Positions 1 through 8,507 of a stretch of DNA of 27,563 bases are shown here, piece by piece; the stretch's first letter is position 1, and each line of letters starts with the position of its first letter. The DNA lies in contig JAEZJZ010000076.1 of assembly GCA_023436245.1 (NCBI GenBank), positions 1 to 27,563 of the forward strand, in the 5' to 3' direction. Source of the stretch: Bacillota bacterium. Lineage in GTDB: Bacteria > Bacillota > UBA994 > UBA5500. The translations under genes and the position numbers were made by a program. The notes under the pieces were generated by a model, which made no database searches, was not told where the DNA came from, and saw only the letters and a program-made list of their open reading frames with translations.

Positions 1-143
1 GGCATTTGCCCGCGCCTTTTTGCATGCATTTACCTGTGCACATCCGGTGACCGCCATCATAACACTTCCTGGCAGGGGAAACACTAGTGGCGAATAGGAT
101 TTTGGCCATGTGGCTTTCCATTGCGGAAGGGAGTGTTGGCAAC

Positions 144-845
144 ATGAGATTGCCTGTTGGCTCGATTGCACTACTGATCGCGTCGGTACTGGTCTATTTC
201 GGTTTGGCTCAGAGGTTGCTGGATCGCATGCGGCTGAATGATCGCATTGCCCTGCTTTTCTTGGGAGCGATGTTCCTTGGTTCCTACATCCCGAATATTC
301 AAATCACTCCGCTGCTCGGGATCAACGTCGGTGGGGGGTTGGTGCCGTTGGGGTTGGCCCTCTGGCTCTGGTTCACGGCAGATGAGGCCAAGGAAAAGTG
401 GCGCGCATTCTGGGCCACCCTGATCGGCGGCTCCGTCATTTACGCCGTGACTAGCTATCTGCCGGGTGACCCCTCCAACATGGTGGTCGACCCGATGTAC
501 CTCTATGCACTGCTAGCTGGCCTGGTGGCCTACATCATCGGCAGATCTCGCAGGGCTTCCTTTATCGCAGGCGTGCTGTCGGTGGTGCTGAACGACATCA
601 TCTACGCCGTTCAGCTGTCTATCCAGGGCTATCCAGGTGGGACGATTATCGGCGGCGCCGGAGTTTTCGATACAGTGATCATCGCCGGACTGTTGGCCGT
701 ATTGCTGGCAGAGTTGGTGGGGGAAACCCGCGAACGGCTCGGCGGCGGACATCATGCCAAGATCAAGGTTCCACCAGTGGTCGAACTCAACGAGACCCAG
801 AAGGCCAAGATCGAAAGCTTGGAAGGGCGGAGGGATCAGCGATGA
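144..845 (+). CDS. DUF1614 family multi-pass membrane protein
   Basis: Integral membrane protein of unknown biochemical role. The protein is almost wholly hydrophobic, with about six membrane segments, and carries the family-like stretches RLLDRMRLNDRIALLFLGAM, GGGLVPLGLALWLW and IIGRSRRASFIAGVLSVVLND, which I recognise as DUF1614. It ends in a short polar cytoplasmic-looking tail. I place the start at ATG 144, behind GGAAGGGAG at 125-133, because the family normally begins close to the RLPVG segment. A GTG at 87 in the same frame, with weaker GGCAGGGG upstream, would add 19 residues. The stop overlaps the spoIIP start (ATGA), so the two are translationally coupled. The pairing with spoIIP suggests a sporulation-related or envelope role, but that is inference. 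Confidence 0.85.
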   Translation: MRLPVGSIALLIASVLVYFGLAQRLLDRMRLNDRIALLFLGAMFLGSYIPNIQITPLLGINVGGGLVPLGLALWLWFTADEAKEKWRAFWATLIGGSVIYAVTSYLPGDPSNMVVDPMYLYALLAGLVAYIIGRSRRASFIAGVLSVVLNDIIYAVQLSIQGYPGGTIIGGAGVFDTVIIAGLLAVLLAELVGETRERLGGGHHAKIKVPPVVELNETQKAKIESLEGRRDQR

Positions 846-2002
846 GGTGGACTAGAAGATTCGCCCTGCTAGTTGCATTGGGACTGCTCTGCTGGTCGCC
901 GCTACTTCCGGTTGCTGCGCAGGCAGCTCCCGGGGAGCCTGAGGAATGCACCGGCGACCATCTCTACACCGTTTACGACGAAAGCAATCCGTTGACTGTC
1001 GTGTTTCAGACCAGCATGGGGGTCAGCGTCGGTGATCAGTATCAGACGGAGAACGACTACCTGTTTGAAGTGGTTTCAGTCAACGATGCCGAACGAACGG
1101 CCCAGGCTCGCTTTGTGGAGCAGGTTAAGTTGCCCGAGGCCGCGGCAGCGCTGATCAATAGTCTGGGTGCCAGCGCCCCAAAGGCAGCTGCGCAGAACGT
1201 CACCATCGGGGTCTATCACACCCATACCTCCGAGTCCTACGTGCCGACTGACGGCAGAGACAGTATTCGTGGCAATGGCGGTATCCTCAAGGTGGGCGAG
1301 GCGCTGACCGCAAGCTTGAAAGAAGCGGGAGCGAAGGTGATCTACTCTGACAAGCGACATGACCCACATGACAGCGCGGCTTATACTAGGTCCCGTCGCA
1401 CTGCCCAGGACCTGCTGAAGCAGGGACCAACCGCGCTCTTGGATGTGCACAGGGACGCTGGTGGGGGGCCGGAGAGCTATTCCACCACGATCAAGGGGGA
1501 CAGAGTATCGCAGATCAGGTTGGTTGTGGGCAGACAGAACCCAAACATGTCCTCGAACAAGCAATTTGCTCAGGAGATCAAGGCTGTCACTGACAAGCAG
1601 TATCCTGGTCTGATCAAGGGGATATTCTTCGCCCGCGGAGGATATAACCAGGACCTGAACCCGCGCAACCTGCTGTTGGAGGTCGGTACCGATACCTCCA
1701 CCCGAGCGGATGCCGCGGAAGGCGCCACTCTCTTTGCCAAGGCCTACGCTAGTTACCTAGGGGCAAAGACGTCTGCGGGGCAGGCGGGTCAGGCTCGTGA
1801 AAGCAGGTCTGGCATGGGAGCTGCTGGCTGGTTGATCGGGCTAGTGGTGGTAGGTGCTGGCGCTTGGTTGTTGATCAGCACCGGCGGATGGAAGGAAGCG
1901 AGCAGCAAGCTGCGCACCTTCACCACCAAGGAATTCAGCAATGCTCTTGGGGTGGCCAGACGGCCGCGGAACAAGCAGAAGGGGTCCAGGAAGAAGGATT
2001 GA
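842..2002 (+). CDS. spoIIP: Stage II sporulation protein P (septal peptidoglycan hydrolase)
   Basis: SpoIIP is the peptidoglycan amidase/endopeptidase that, with SpoIID and SpoIIM, thins septal peptidoglycan and drives engulfment of the forespore. The 386-residue product has an N-terminal signal or anchor segment (about residues 5-29) and the family landmarks HTHTSESY (126-133), DVHRDA (201-206), NQDLNPR (269-275) and LLLEVG (277-282). His126, His203 and the Glu in LLLEVG are the likely zinc and catalytic residues by analogy with amidase_3-like enzymes. A second hydrophobic helix lies at about 325-346, followed by a strongly basic tail of some 40 residues, which I do not expect from the Bacillus protein. 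The gene overlaps its upstream neighbour by ATGA and its downstream neighbour by one base. Family call is firm; the topology of the tail is inferred. Confidence 0.95.
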   Translation: MRWTRRFALLVALGLLCWSPLLPVAAQAAPGEPEECTGDHLYTVYDESNPLTVVFQTSMGVSVGDQYQTENDYLFEVVSVNDAERTAQARFVEQVKLPEAAAALINSLGASAPKAAAQNVTIGVYHTHTSESYVPTDGRDSIRGNGGILKVGEALTASLKEAGAKVIYSDKRHDPHDSAAYTRSRRTAQDLLKQGPTALLDVHRDAGGGPESYSTTIKGDRVSQIRLVVGRQNPNMSSNKQFAQEIKAVTDKQYPGLIKGIFFARGGYNQDLNPRNLLLEVGTDTSTRADAAEGATLFAKAYASYLGAKTSAGQAGQARESRSGMGAAGWLIGLVVVGAGAWLLISTGGWKEASSKLRTFTTKEFSNALGVARRPRNKQKGSRKKD

Positions 2003-2397
2003 TGCGCTTCTTGGTTTTTCATAGCCGTACAGGAGCGGCTGCCTTGGCAGCCGCTCTCCGTTACGCCGGAATAGCTGAAGAGAGTGACTATCTTCATCGC
2101 CTAGACGAACTTCCGGCGCAGCGCAGATGGCTGCTCTGCCACCAGGCCGGAGGGGAGACGATTCTGGCGGCTGCCAGCGGGGCTGAGCCCCGGGTTCTGG
2201 AACAGGCATTGCGGTCTGTGACAGCGAGGTTCGCTCCCTCATCGGAGGTGCTGCTGTCTCGTTGCCACGAACCGAGACATCTGCGCTGGCTGTTCAGACT
2301 GCGACGAAGGCGACTGTTGCCTGCCTGGGTGCAGCAATCCGTCGGCCGAGAGCTTTGGCAAGTGGCGCTCTCCGAACGGGAGGGGAGTTCTCGTTGA
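2002..2397 (+). CDS. Small hypothetical protein, possibly a diverged DUF3189 relative
   Basis: A 131-residue protein starting at ATG 2002, which shares its first base with the spoIIP stop (TGATG) and sits behind GGAAGAAGGA. The opening residues MRFLVFHSRTGAAALAAAL resemble in shape the start of the next gene's DUF3189 protein, which also has a beta-strand, a short loop with small residues, then AAA. The rest is rich in Arg and Leu and lacks the DUF3189 CxNW-like and GGF motifs. The reading frame stays open upstream to 1864 inside spoIIP, but that extension is a shadow of the other frame. It overlaps the next gene by four bases (TTGA). I infer a decayed or fast-evolving tandem paralogue; function unknown. 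Confidence 0.6.
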   Translation: MRFLVFHSRTGAAALAAALRYAGIAEESDYLHRLDELPAQRRWLLCHQAGGETILAAASGAEPRVLEQALRSVTARFAPSSEVLLSRCHEPRHLRWLFRLRRRRLLPAWVQQSVGRELWQVALSEREGSSR

Positions 2398-2885
2398 ACT
2401 ACATCTATTTCTGCTGGGGCAGTGCGCATTCGTCTGTGACGGCTGCTGCCGTTCATCTGCGTCACCTCACCGGAAGCAAACGCCCGAGCGTGTCTCAAGT
2501 GATGCAGATTCCTCGCTTTGACCTTACTCCTAACGCGGAGGTGGGCAGCTTGTTTCATATGGGGCGAGATGACGAAGGCAACGACGTCTATGTTCTGGGA
2601 TTAGGCGCTGAACACAAGTCATACTGCTACTTGGTCGATCAGTACCTGGCTTTCCTGGGGCTACGGCCAACCGATTACCGCTTGGCCAACTGCTTACCCT
2701 GTGTCGACTGGTTCACACGCATTGGCGGGTTTTCCTCCCGCAGCCTCAATCTGGTCTGGTTCGGGCGACGGCTAGCTGCCTTCGGCGTCCGTCGCCGTTT
2801 TCCGGTCTACGTTGGTTTGGTGGAACGGGTGCGAGCTTCCCGAGAGCAGTCTGCCGGCTTCCTTGACTGGTCACCTCGCGTGTAG
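2394..2885 (+). CDS. DUF3189 family protein
   Basis: A 163-residue soluble protein of the uncharacterised DUF3189 family, which is common in spore-forming Clostridia. Recognisable landmarks are YIYFCWGSAHSSVTAAAVHL at the N-terminus, the middle segment MGRDDEGNDVYVLGLG, and LPCVDWFTRIGGFSSRSLNL near the C-terminus. The start is TTG 2394, chosen because AGGGGAG at 2381-2387 lies six bases upstream and because the protein then begins exactly at the family's first strand. An in-frame start at 2262 would add 44 non-homologous residues encoded within the upstream gene. It overlaps the preceding gene by four bases. A pair of inverted repeats follows before the DUF512 gene. No biochemical function is known for the family. 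Confidence 0.85.
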   Translation: MNYIYFCWGSAHSSVTAAAVHLRHLTGSKRPSVSQVMQIPRFDLTPNAEVGSLFHMGRDDEGNDVYVLGLGAEHKSYCYLVDQYLAFLGLRPTDYRLANCLPCVDWFTRIGGFSSRSLNLVWFGRRLAAFGVRRRFPVYVGLVERVRASREQSAGFLDWSPRV

Positions 2886-2900
2886 GATAATGATGAAGGT

Positions 2901-2961
2901 CAACTGGACAGCCAGTTGGCGGCGGATTTGTCACCATCGCCAGTTGGGCACCCCCAACTGG
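2901..2961 (+). repeat. Two adjacent hairpins built from one half-site motif
   Basis: In the short gap before the DUF512 gene, the motif CCAGTTGG occurs four times in alternating orientation. The first hairpin is CAACTGG (2901-2907), loop ACAG, CCAGTTG (2912-2918). The second is CCAGTTGGG (2940-2948), loop CACC, CCCAACTGG (2953-2961), a perfect nine-base-pair stem. The inner forward arms can also pair with the far reverse arm, so alternative structures are possible. There is no T-tract, so neither is a classic terminator. Confidence 0.7.
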
Positions 2962-2995
2962 CCTATTGATATTTGTGTGGAAGGATGATTGCCTT

Positions 2996-4330
2996 GTGCA
3001 GCAGCTAGGGGAGATTGCCGCCGTCGTCCAGGGTTCTCTTGCAGAGCAGCTGGGCATGGGACCTGGCGCCATATTGAAGCAGGTCAACGGCCAACCGGTA
3101 GCAGATATTCTCGATTTTCGCCTGGCCATGGCCGATGAAGAAGTGGAAGTTCAGTGGCTGAACACAGATGGCCAGATGAGGTCCGATCAGGTTACTAAGG
3201 CATATGGACAGGACTTGGGGATAGTTTTTGCCAGTCCGACCATCGATAGGCTCAAACTCTGCCAGAACAACTGCCAGTTCTGCTTTGTTCGTCAGCAGCC
3301 TACCGGCCTGCGCTCCACGTTGACGCTCCGTGATGATGATTATCGCCTTTCCGCCCTTCAGGGCAGCTTCATCACGTTGACCAATCTCGCCGAGAGCGAA
3401 TGGCAGCGTATCCTAGACCTGCGGCTCAGCCCGCTCTACATCTCCGTACATACGACTAATGGTCCATTACGTGAGCGGCTGTTGCAGAACCCGGCTGCGG
3501 GCAGGATCATGCATCAGTTGCGGGAGTTGCATCAACGCCAAATCGAGGTGCATTGCCAAATTGTGCTGGTGCCAGGGTTGAATGACGGGCCGGAGCTAGA
3601 GCGGACCATCAACGACTTGGCAGGGTTCTGGCCGACGGTGCAGTCGGTGGCTGTTGTGCCCGTGGGTCTGACCGCCCATCGCTCGCGATTGCCAGAACTC
3701 TGCACTCCCAATGCCGGTGAGGCTAGGCAGGTGATCGACTACCTGATGCCGGAGAGTCGGCGTTTCCGTCGGCAATCAGGTGTTTCGTGGGCGTACCTGG
3801 CTGACGAATGGTTTGTCTTGGCCGGCAGCCTCGTTCCGGAACGCAGCTACTATGATGATCTGCCGCAGATCGAGAACGGGGTAGGCCTCGTGCGCTTGCT
3901 GCTGGACCAGGCGACAAAGACCTTGCGCGCTGCGCCGGCACGCTTGGCCAAGCCGCGCCGTGTCATCTGGGTAACTGGCTATTCCGCAGCCAACACTCTC
4001 AGGCGCATCGCCGAGCGGTTGAATCGGATTGAGCAGCTCTGGGTGGATGTACTGCCGATCAAGAACCAGCTGTTTGGGGAATCCGTTACCGTCGCTGGTC
4101 TGGTCGCTGGACGGGACATCATCGCCACTCTCCACCAGGAACAGATCGATGACGCCGTCATCCTCGTTCCCGATGTGATGCTCAGACCGCTGGAGCAGGA
4201 TTTCTTGGACGATGTTTCCTGGGACGAGCTTCTATCTTCATTCCCTAATGCCCGTATTCGGCTGACGCCGACTGATGGGCAATCTTTGGTTCGGTATACG
4301 CTAGGAGAGGAGGTTGACTTATGCCAATAG
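2996..4330 (+). CDS. DUF512 family protein: PDZ domain plus radical SAM iron-sulfur domain
   Basis: Putative radical S-adenosylmethionine enzyme of the DUF512 (TIGR03279-type) family, found in spore formers and cyanobacteria; its reaction is unknown. The first 70 or so residues form a PDZ-like domain (VQGSLAEQLGMGPGAILKQV, then NGQPV). The cluster-binding motif CQNNCQFC (CX3CX2C; Cys89, 93 and 96 from my start) follows, then the hallmark DDDYRLSALQGSFITLTNL. The C-terminal half is the DUF512 region proper. I choose GTG 2996 because GGAAGGATG at 2979-2987 is well spaced; a TTG at 2966 is in frame but lacks a site. It overlaps der by ten bases, so co-translation is likely. The location between DUF3189 and der agrees with the Clostridia arrangement. 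Confidence 0.92.
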   Translation: MQQLGEIAAVVQGSLAEQLGMGPGAILKQVNGQPVADILDFRLAMADEEVEVQWLNTDGQMRSDQVTKAYGQDLGIVFASPTIDRLKLCQNNCQFCFVRQQPTGLRSTLTLRDDDYRLSALQGSFITLTNLAESEWQRILDLRLSPLYISVHTTNGPLRERLLQNPAAGRIMHQLRELHQRQIEVHCQIVLVPGLNDGPELERTINDLAGFWPTVQSVAVVPVGLTAHRSRLPELCTPNAGEARQVIDYLMPESRRFRRQSGVSWAYLADEWFVLAGSLVPERSYYDDLPQIENGVGLVRLLLDQATKTLRAAPARLAKPRRVIWVTGYSAANTLRRIAERLNRIEQLWVDVLPIKNQLFGESVTVAGLVAGRDIIATLHQEQIDDAVILVPDVMLRPLEQDFLDDVSWDELLSSFPNARIRLTPTDGQSLVRYTLGEEVDLCQ

Positions 4331-5628
4331 TCGCCGTTGTAGGTAGACCGAATGTCGGCAAGTCGACCCTGTTCAACTATCTTGTTGGCAAGCGCGTGGC
4401 CATCGTGGAAGATGTGCCGGGAGTGACCAGGGACAGAATCTATTCCGATGTCCACTGGTTGAACCATGAGTTCACGTTGGTGGATACCGGCGGTCTGGAA
4501 CTGAACAGCACTGATCAGATGTACAACTACATCCGCAAGCAGGCAGAGGTCGCCATTCGTGAAGCCGAGGTTGTCTTGTTCGTCGTGGACGGACGACAGG
4601 GTCTGACGGCACTGGATGAGGACGTGGCGAACATTCTGCGCGCCGCCAACAAGCCGATCATTTTGGTGGTGAACAAGATCGACCACCCCGGACTGGAACC
4701 GGAGGTGGCGGACTTCTATCGGCTCGGGCTGCCAGACTTGATCAGTATCTCCGCCGCCAATGGACTGGCGATCGGTGATCTGCTGGACATGATTGTGGAG
4801 CGCCTGCCGGACGAGCCTGCGTCTCTCTATTCCGAAGAGGTGATTCGCACGGCGGTCATCGGTAAGCCGAATGTCGGCAAGTCGTCACTGGTGAACGCCA
4901 TGCTCGGGCAGGAACGAGTGATCGTGAGCGATGTGCCAGGCACCACCCGCGACGCCATCGATACTCCGCTGCTGGCGGGAGAAGACCGGTATGTGCTGAT
5001 CGATACCGCTGGGCTACGCCGGAAGAGCAGAGTGGATGAAGAGATCGAACGTTATAGCGGACTCCGATCGCTCCGAGCGATTGAGCGCTCTGATGTTGTG
5101 CTGATGGTGCTTGATGCCACTGAAGGAGTCACAGACCAGGACAAGAAGATTGTCGGCTTCGCCCATGATCGGGGGCGGGGCATCATTATTGTGATCAACA
5201 AATGGGATCTGGTGGACAAAGACGACAAGACGGTCAACTTGTTTACCGAGAAAGTCCGCAATGAACTGGCGTTTGCGCAGTACGCCCCGATCGTCTTTGT
5301 TTCCGCGAAGACTGGTCAGCGAGTGCATCGGGTTCTTCCCCTGGTCAAGCATGTGGCGGAGCAACAGAATCTGCGCATCGCCACGAATACGCTGAACGAA
5401 CTGATTCAGGAGGCGACTCTGGTAACCCCTACGCCTACAGAGCGTGGCAAACGGTTGAAGATCCTTTATGCTACGCAGAGCAGTGTGAAGCCGCCAACTT
5501 TCGTGCTCTTCGTCAATGAGCCGGATCTGCTGCACTTCTCATATCAGCGTTTCCTGGAGAATCGCTTGCGGCACACCATGGGTTTTGAAGGAACGCCTAT
5601 TCGCTTCCACGCGCGGAAGCGCGATTAG
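4321..5628 (+). CDS. der: Ribosome biogenesis GTPase Der (EngA)
   Basis: Tandem GTPase needed for maturation of the 50S ribosomal subunit. The 435-residue protein has two complete G domains and a C-terminal KH-like domain, which is the normal length and order. G domain 1 shows GRPNVGKST, DVPGVTRD, DTGGLE and NKID. G domain 2 shows GKPNVGKSS, DVPGTTRD, DTAGLR and NKWD. The tail ends with FEGTPIRFHARKRD, a typical Der ending. The start ATG 4321 is preceded by AGGAGG at 4308-4313 and overlaps the DUF512 stop. In many Firmicutes plsY lies between der and gpsA; here only about 90 bases separate them and plsY is absent. Confidence 0.98.
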   Translation: MPIVAVVGRPNVGKSTLFNYLVGKRVAIVEDVPGVTRDRIYSDVHWLNHEFTLVDTGGLELNSTDQMYNYIRKQAEVAIREAEVVLFVVDGRQGLTALDEDVANILRAANKPIILVVNKIDHPGLEPEVADFYRLGLPDLISISAANGLAIGDLLDMIVERLPDEPASLYSEEVIRTAVIGKPNVGKSSLVNAMLGQERVIVSDVPGTTRDAIDTPLLAGEDRYVLIDTAGLRRKSRVDEEIERYSGLRSLRAIERSDVVLMVLDATEGVTDQDKKIVGFAHDRGRGIIIVINKWDLVDKDDKTVNLFTEKVRNELAFAQYAPIVFVSAKTGQRVHRVLPLVKHVAEQQNLRIATNTLNELIQEATLVTPTPTERGKRLKILYATQSSVKPPTFVLFVNEPDLLHFSYQRFLENRLRHTMGFEGTPIRFHARKRD

Positions 5629-5718
5629 CAGCCCGTAGGATTCCAGGCAGACGCGAATTGCACAGGTTACCGACAGAGTACTGCAGGCAACTATAGGTTA
5701 CAAAGGGGATGAAGGGAT

Positions 5719-6744
5719 TTGGGTGCGAGTGTGGCGGTGATTGGCTCGGGGAGTTGGGGGACGGCCTTGGCTGCTCGGGTCTTGAGCAAGAACTTCGAGC
5801 AGGTGGCGCTGTGGTGTCGCCGCGAGGCTATGGCCGACGAGATCAATACAATGCATGAGAACCGGGACTATCTGCCTGGTGTCGATATTCCCGATAACGT
5901 GGTGGCGACAGCATCTTTGAAGGAGGCTTTGGCTGAGAGGGATCTGATAGTCTGGTCAGTGCCGTCTGCCCATCTGCGGGCGGTTCTGCGGGCTGCAGCT
6001 CCGTATGCCCGGCGGCCGGCTGATTGCGTGAATACCGCGAAGGGGCTAGAACCCACCAGTCTGCAGCGCTTGACCGAGGTGATTGCGGAAGAGCTCGGGC
6101 AGGCCGCCCGCAGCGTATCCGTCCTCTCTGGGCCGAATCACGCGGAGGAAGTAGGGCTTGGCATGCCGGCGGCGAGCGTGATCAGCAACAGCGATGCAGA
6201 AGTGGCGATGCGCTTGCAGGACGCATTCTTTACTCCTGCGTTCCGCGTCTACACATCTCTCGACGTGATCGGAGTTGAGCTCGGCGGGGCTTTGAAGAAT
6301 ATCATCGCCCTGGCTGCGGGTGTGACAGATGGCATGGGCTTTGGAGACAACACCAAGGCCATGCTGATGACCAGAGGACTGGTGGAGATGGTGCGGCTGG
6401 GTCGGGCCATGGGTGCTGACCCGCGCACGTTCTCCGGTCTGGCTGGCATCGGCGATCTCATTGCGACTTGCACCAGCAAGCACAGCCGTAATTGGAATGC
6501 TGGTTTCAAGATTGGGCAGGGGCAGACGCTCGAGCAGGTTACCGGCGGCACCCACATGGTGATCGAGGGCGCATTCGCTACCCAGGCTGCGTATCGCCTG
6601 GCTCGACGCATGGATGTGGACATGCCCTTGACCGAGGCGCTTCACCGCGTCATATTTGAAGGCGCCGATCTGGGAGGTACGCTTCAGGAGATGATGGGGC
6701 GACTGAAAAAACACGAGTACGAAGACGTAGCTTTTGATCGTTGA
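5719..6744 (+). CDS. gpsA: Glycerol-3-phosphate dehydrogenase [NAD(P)+]
   Basis: Reduces dihydroxyacetone phosphate to sn-glycerol-3-phosphate for phospholipid synthesis in the cytoplasm. The 341-residue protein opens with the dinucleotide-binding loop GSGSWGTALA, followed by the family motifs NTAKGLE, LSGPNHAEEV, GGALKNIIALAAG (catalytic Lys), GFGDNTKAMLMTRGL and GLAGIGDLIATCTSKHSRNW. The start is TTG 5719 with AAAGGGG at 5702-5708; GTG 5731 in frame is an alternative that would trim four residues. The gene follows der in the same direction and is closed by a strong terminator at 6773-6811. Confidence 0.97.
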   Translation: MGASVAVIGSGSWGTALAARVLSKNFEQVALWCRREAMADEINTMHENRDYLPGVDIPDNVVATASLKEALAERDLIVWSVPSAHLRAVLRAAAPYARRPADCVNTAKGLEPTSLQRLTEVIAEELGQAARSVSVLSGPNHAEEVGLGMPAASVISNSDAEVAMRLQDAFFTPAFRVYTSLDVIGVELGGALKNIIALAAGVTDGMGFGDNTKAMLMTRGLVEMVRLGRAMGADPRTFSGLAGIGDLIATCTSKHSRNWNAGFKIGQGQTLEQVTGGTHMVIEGAFATQAAYRLARRMDVDMPLTEALHRVIFEGADLGGTLQEMMGRLKKHEYEDVAFDR

Positions 6745-6772
6745 TGCAGCATTGAGCGATGACAATTACCAG

Positions 6773-6811
6773 GGGCTCTGGACCTGATCGGCAGGTTCAG
6801 AGCTCTTTTCG
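6773..6811 (+). terminator. Rho-independent terminator after gpsA
   Basis: A 14-base-pair stem with two G-U pairs: arm 6773-6786 (GGGCTCTGGACCTG), five-base loop ATCGG, arm 6792-6805 (CAGGTTCAGAGCTC), then TTTT. It ends the DUF1614-to-gpsA run. Confidence 0.85.
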
Positions 6812-6844
6812 TTATGCCGGTCCGGTTTTTGCCGAGCATTTCTG

Positions 6845-6872
6845 GCATATAGATAATCCCGGTTCATATATA
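6845..6872 (+). promoter_or_regulatory. Candidate sigma-E promoter of spoIVA
   Basis: GCATATA at 6845-6851 and CATATATA at 6865-6872 are separated by 13 bases. This resembles the sigma-E pattern (an ATA-rich -35 and a CATA-type -10). spoIVA is a sigma-E gene in Bacillus, so the position fits. The resulting leader would be roughly 135 bases. Called by eye. Confidence 0.55.
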
Positions 6873-7014
6873 TGTACTAGCCAAGCCGTGCCTAAGCTCT
6901 GTGTTTTTGGGAACAAGCTTTGAGGTTTCTAGGAGACCAGCTGGGAGGGATGCCGGGCGGCTCGAGAGGCTATCGATCGATGACGTCTGAGGCAGGAAAG
7001 GGAGGGAAAAGCAT

Positions 7015-8490
7015 TTGGAGAAGTTTGATCTACTGAAGGATATCGCCGAACGTACCGCCGGCGAAATACACCTCGGTGTGGTTGGCCCGGTGCGTACCGG
7101 TAAATCCACCTTCATCAAGCGGTTCGCTGATCTGATGGTCTTGCCCAACATTGCTGATGAGTACGACCGGGAGCGCACCAAAGACGCTTTGCCACAGAGC
7201 GGCGCTGGCAGAACAATCACCACCGCCGAGCCGAAGTTCGTGCCGGATGAGGCGGTGGAAATCCAGGTGGATAGCCTCAGCCTGAAGGTGCGGCTGATCG
7301 ACTGCGTCGGCTACTCCGTCAAAGGGGCTATCGGCTATGAGGACGAAGATGGGCCGCGCATGGTGATGACCCCGTGGTCCCCTGAAGAAATTACCTTTGA
7401 ACAGGCGGCGGAAATCGGTACGCGCAAGGTGATTGCAGATCATTCCACCATGGGCCTAGTGGTGACCACCGACGGCAGCATTACTGACCTGCCGCGTGAG
7501 GTATACGTGCCGGCCGAGGAGCGGGTTGTGGCAGAGCTGAAGGGCCTGGGTAAGCCATTTGTGATCCTACTCAACTCGACTGACCCGTTCTGCAACCAAT
7601 CGATGCTGCTCAGAGAAGAGCTGGAGGCTAAGTACCAGACAGCCGTAGTGCCTCTCAACTGCGCTCGGCTGAACGAGACCGACATCCATGGCATCCTGCG
7701 TGAACTGCTCTATGAGTTCCCGGTAAAGGAAGTAACAGTTAACCTGCCGGCGTGGGTTGAGGTGCTGGACAGCAAGCACTGGCTGCGGCGTCGGTTTGAT
7801 GAAGCGGTGCGGGAAGGCATTGTCAAAATCAAACGCCTGCGCGATGTCGATTATCTGATAGAGCATCTAGGAAACTGCGATTTCGTCTCCGAAGTCATCT
7901 TGGAGAAGATGGAGCTCGGCAGTGGGCTGGCTAGTCTGTCCACACAGGCACCGGAGCATCTCTTCTGGGACGTGCTCAGTCAGACGGCTAATGCGGAGAT
8001 TCGCGGTCGCGACGTGTTGATGCGCCTGATGAAGGACTATTCCGTGGCCAAGCGGGAATACGACAAGCTGAAGGACGCGCTGCGTGATGTCCGCAACACC
8101 GGCTACGGCATCGTGCCTCCCAGCCTGGAGGAAATGGTGCTTGATGAGCCGGAAATCATCAGGCAGGGTAGCCGCTTCGGCGTCAGGTTACGGGCGACTG
8201 CCCCGGCTTACCATCTGATCAGGGTCGATGTGGAATCTGAAGTGGCCCCAATCATCGGCACGGAGAAGCAGAGTGAGGAACTGGTCAAGTATTTGATCGA
8301 TGAGTTTGAGGCCAGTCCTCAGAAACTCTGGGAGTCAAACATCTTCGGCAAGTCGTTGCACACCTTGGTGCGCGAAGGCATCCAGAACAAGCTGTTCAGA
8401 ATGCCTGACAATGCGCAAGAGAAGCTGCGCGAGGTCCTGCAGAAGATGGTCAATGAGGGCAACGGTGGCCTGATCGCCATCATTCTATAG
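7015..8490 (+). CDS. spoIVA: Stage IV sporulation protein A (spore coat basement ATPase)
   Basis: SpoIVA is the ATPase that polymerises on the outer forespore membrane to form the platform for the spore coat. The 491-residue product matches the Bacillus protein in length and N-terminus (EKFDLLKDIAERTAGEIHLG). The Walker A loop GPVRTGKST is at about 24-32, and LPQSGAGRTITTAEPKFVP and DCVGYSVKGAIGYEDEDGPR are highly conserved in the family. The C-terminal region ends in NEGNGGLIAIIL, also typical. The start is TTG 7015 behind AGGGAGGG near 6999-7006. It is a single-gene unit between a sigma-E-like promoter and a terminator. Confidence 0.98.
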   Translation: MEKFDLLKDIAERTAGEIHLGVVGPVRTGKSTFIKRFADLMVLPNIADEYDRERTKDALPQSGAGRTITTAEPKFVPDEAVEIQVDSLSLKVRLIDCVGYSVKGAIGYEDEDGPRMVMTPWSPEEITFEQAAEIGTRKVIADHSTMGLVVTTDGSITDLPREVYVPAEERVVAELKGLGKPFVILLNSTDPFCNQSMLLREELEAKYQTAVVPLNCARLNETDIHGILRELLYEFPVKEVTVNLPAWVEVLDSKHWLRRRFDEAVREGIVKIKRLRDVDYLIEHLGNCDFVSEVILEKMELGSGLASLSTQAPEHLFWDVLSQTANAEIRGRDVLMRLMKDYSVAKREYDKLKDALRDVRNTGYGIVPPSLEEMVLDEPEIIRQGSRFGVRLRATAPAYHLIRVDVESEVAPIIGTEKQSEELVKYLIDEFEASPQKLWESNIFGKSLHTLVREGIQNKLFRMPDNAQEKLREVLQKMVNEGNGGLIAIIL

Positions 8491-8507
8491 TCTGGCACAC
8501 TTGGCAA

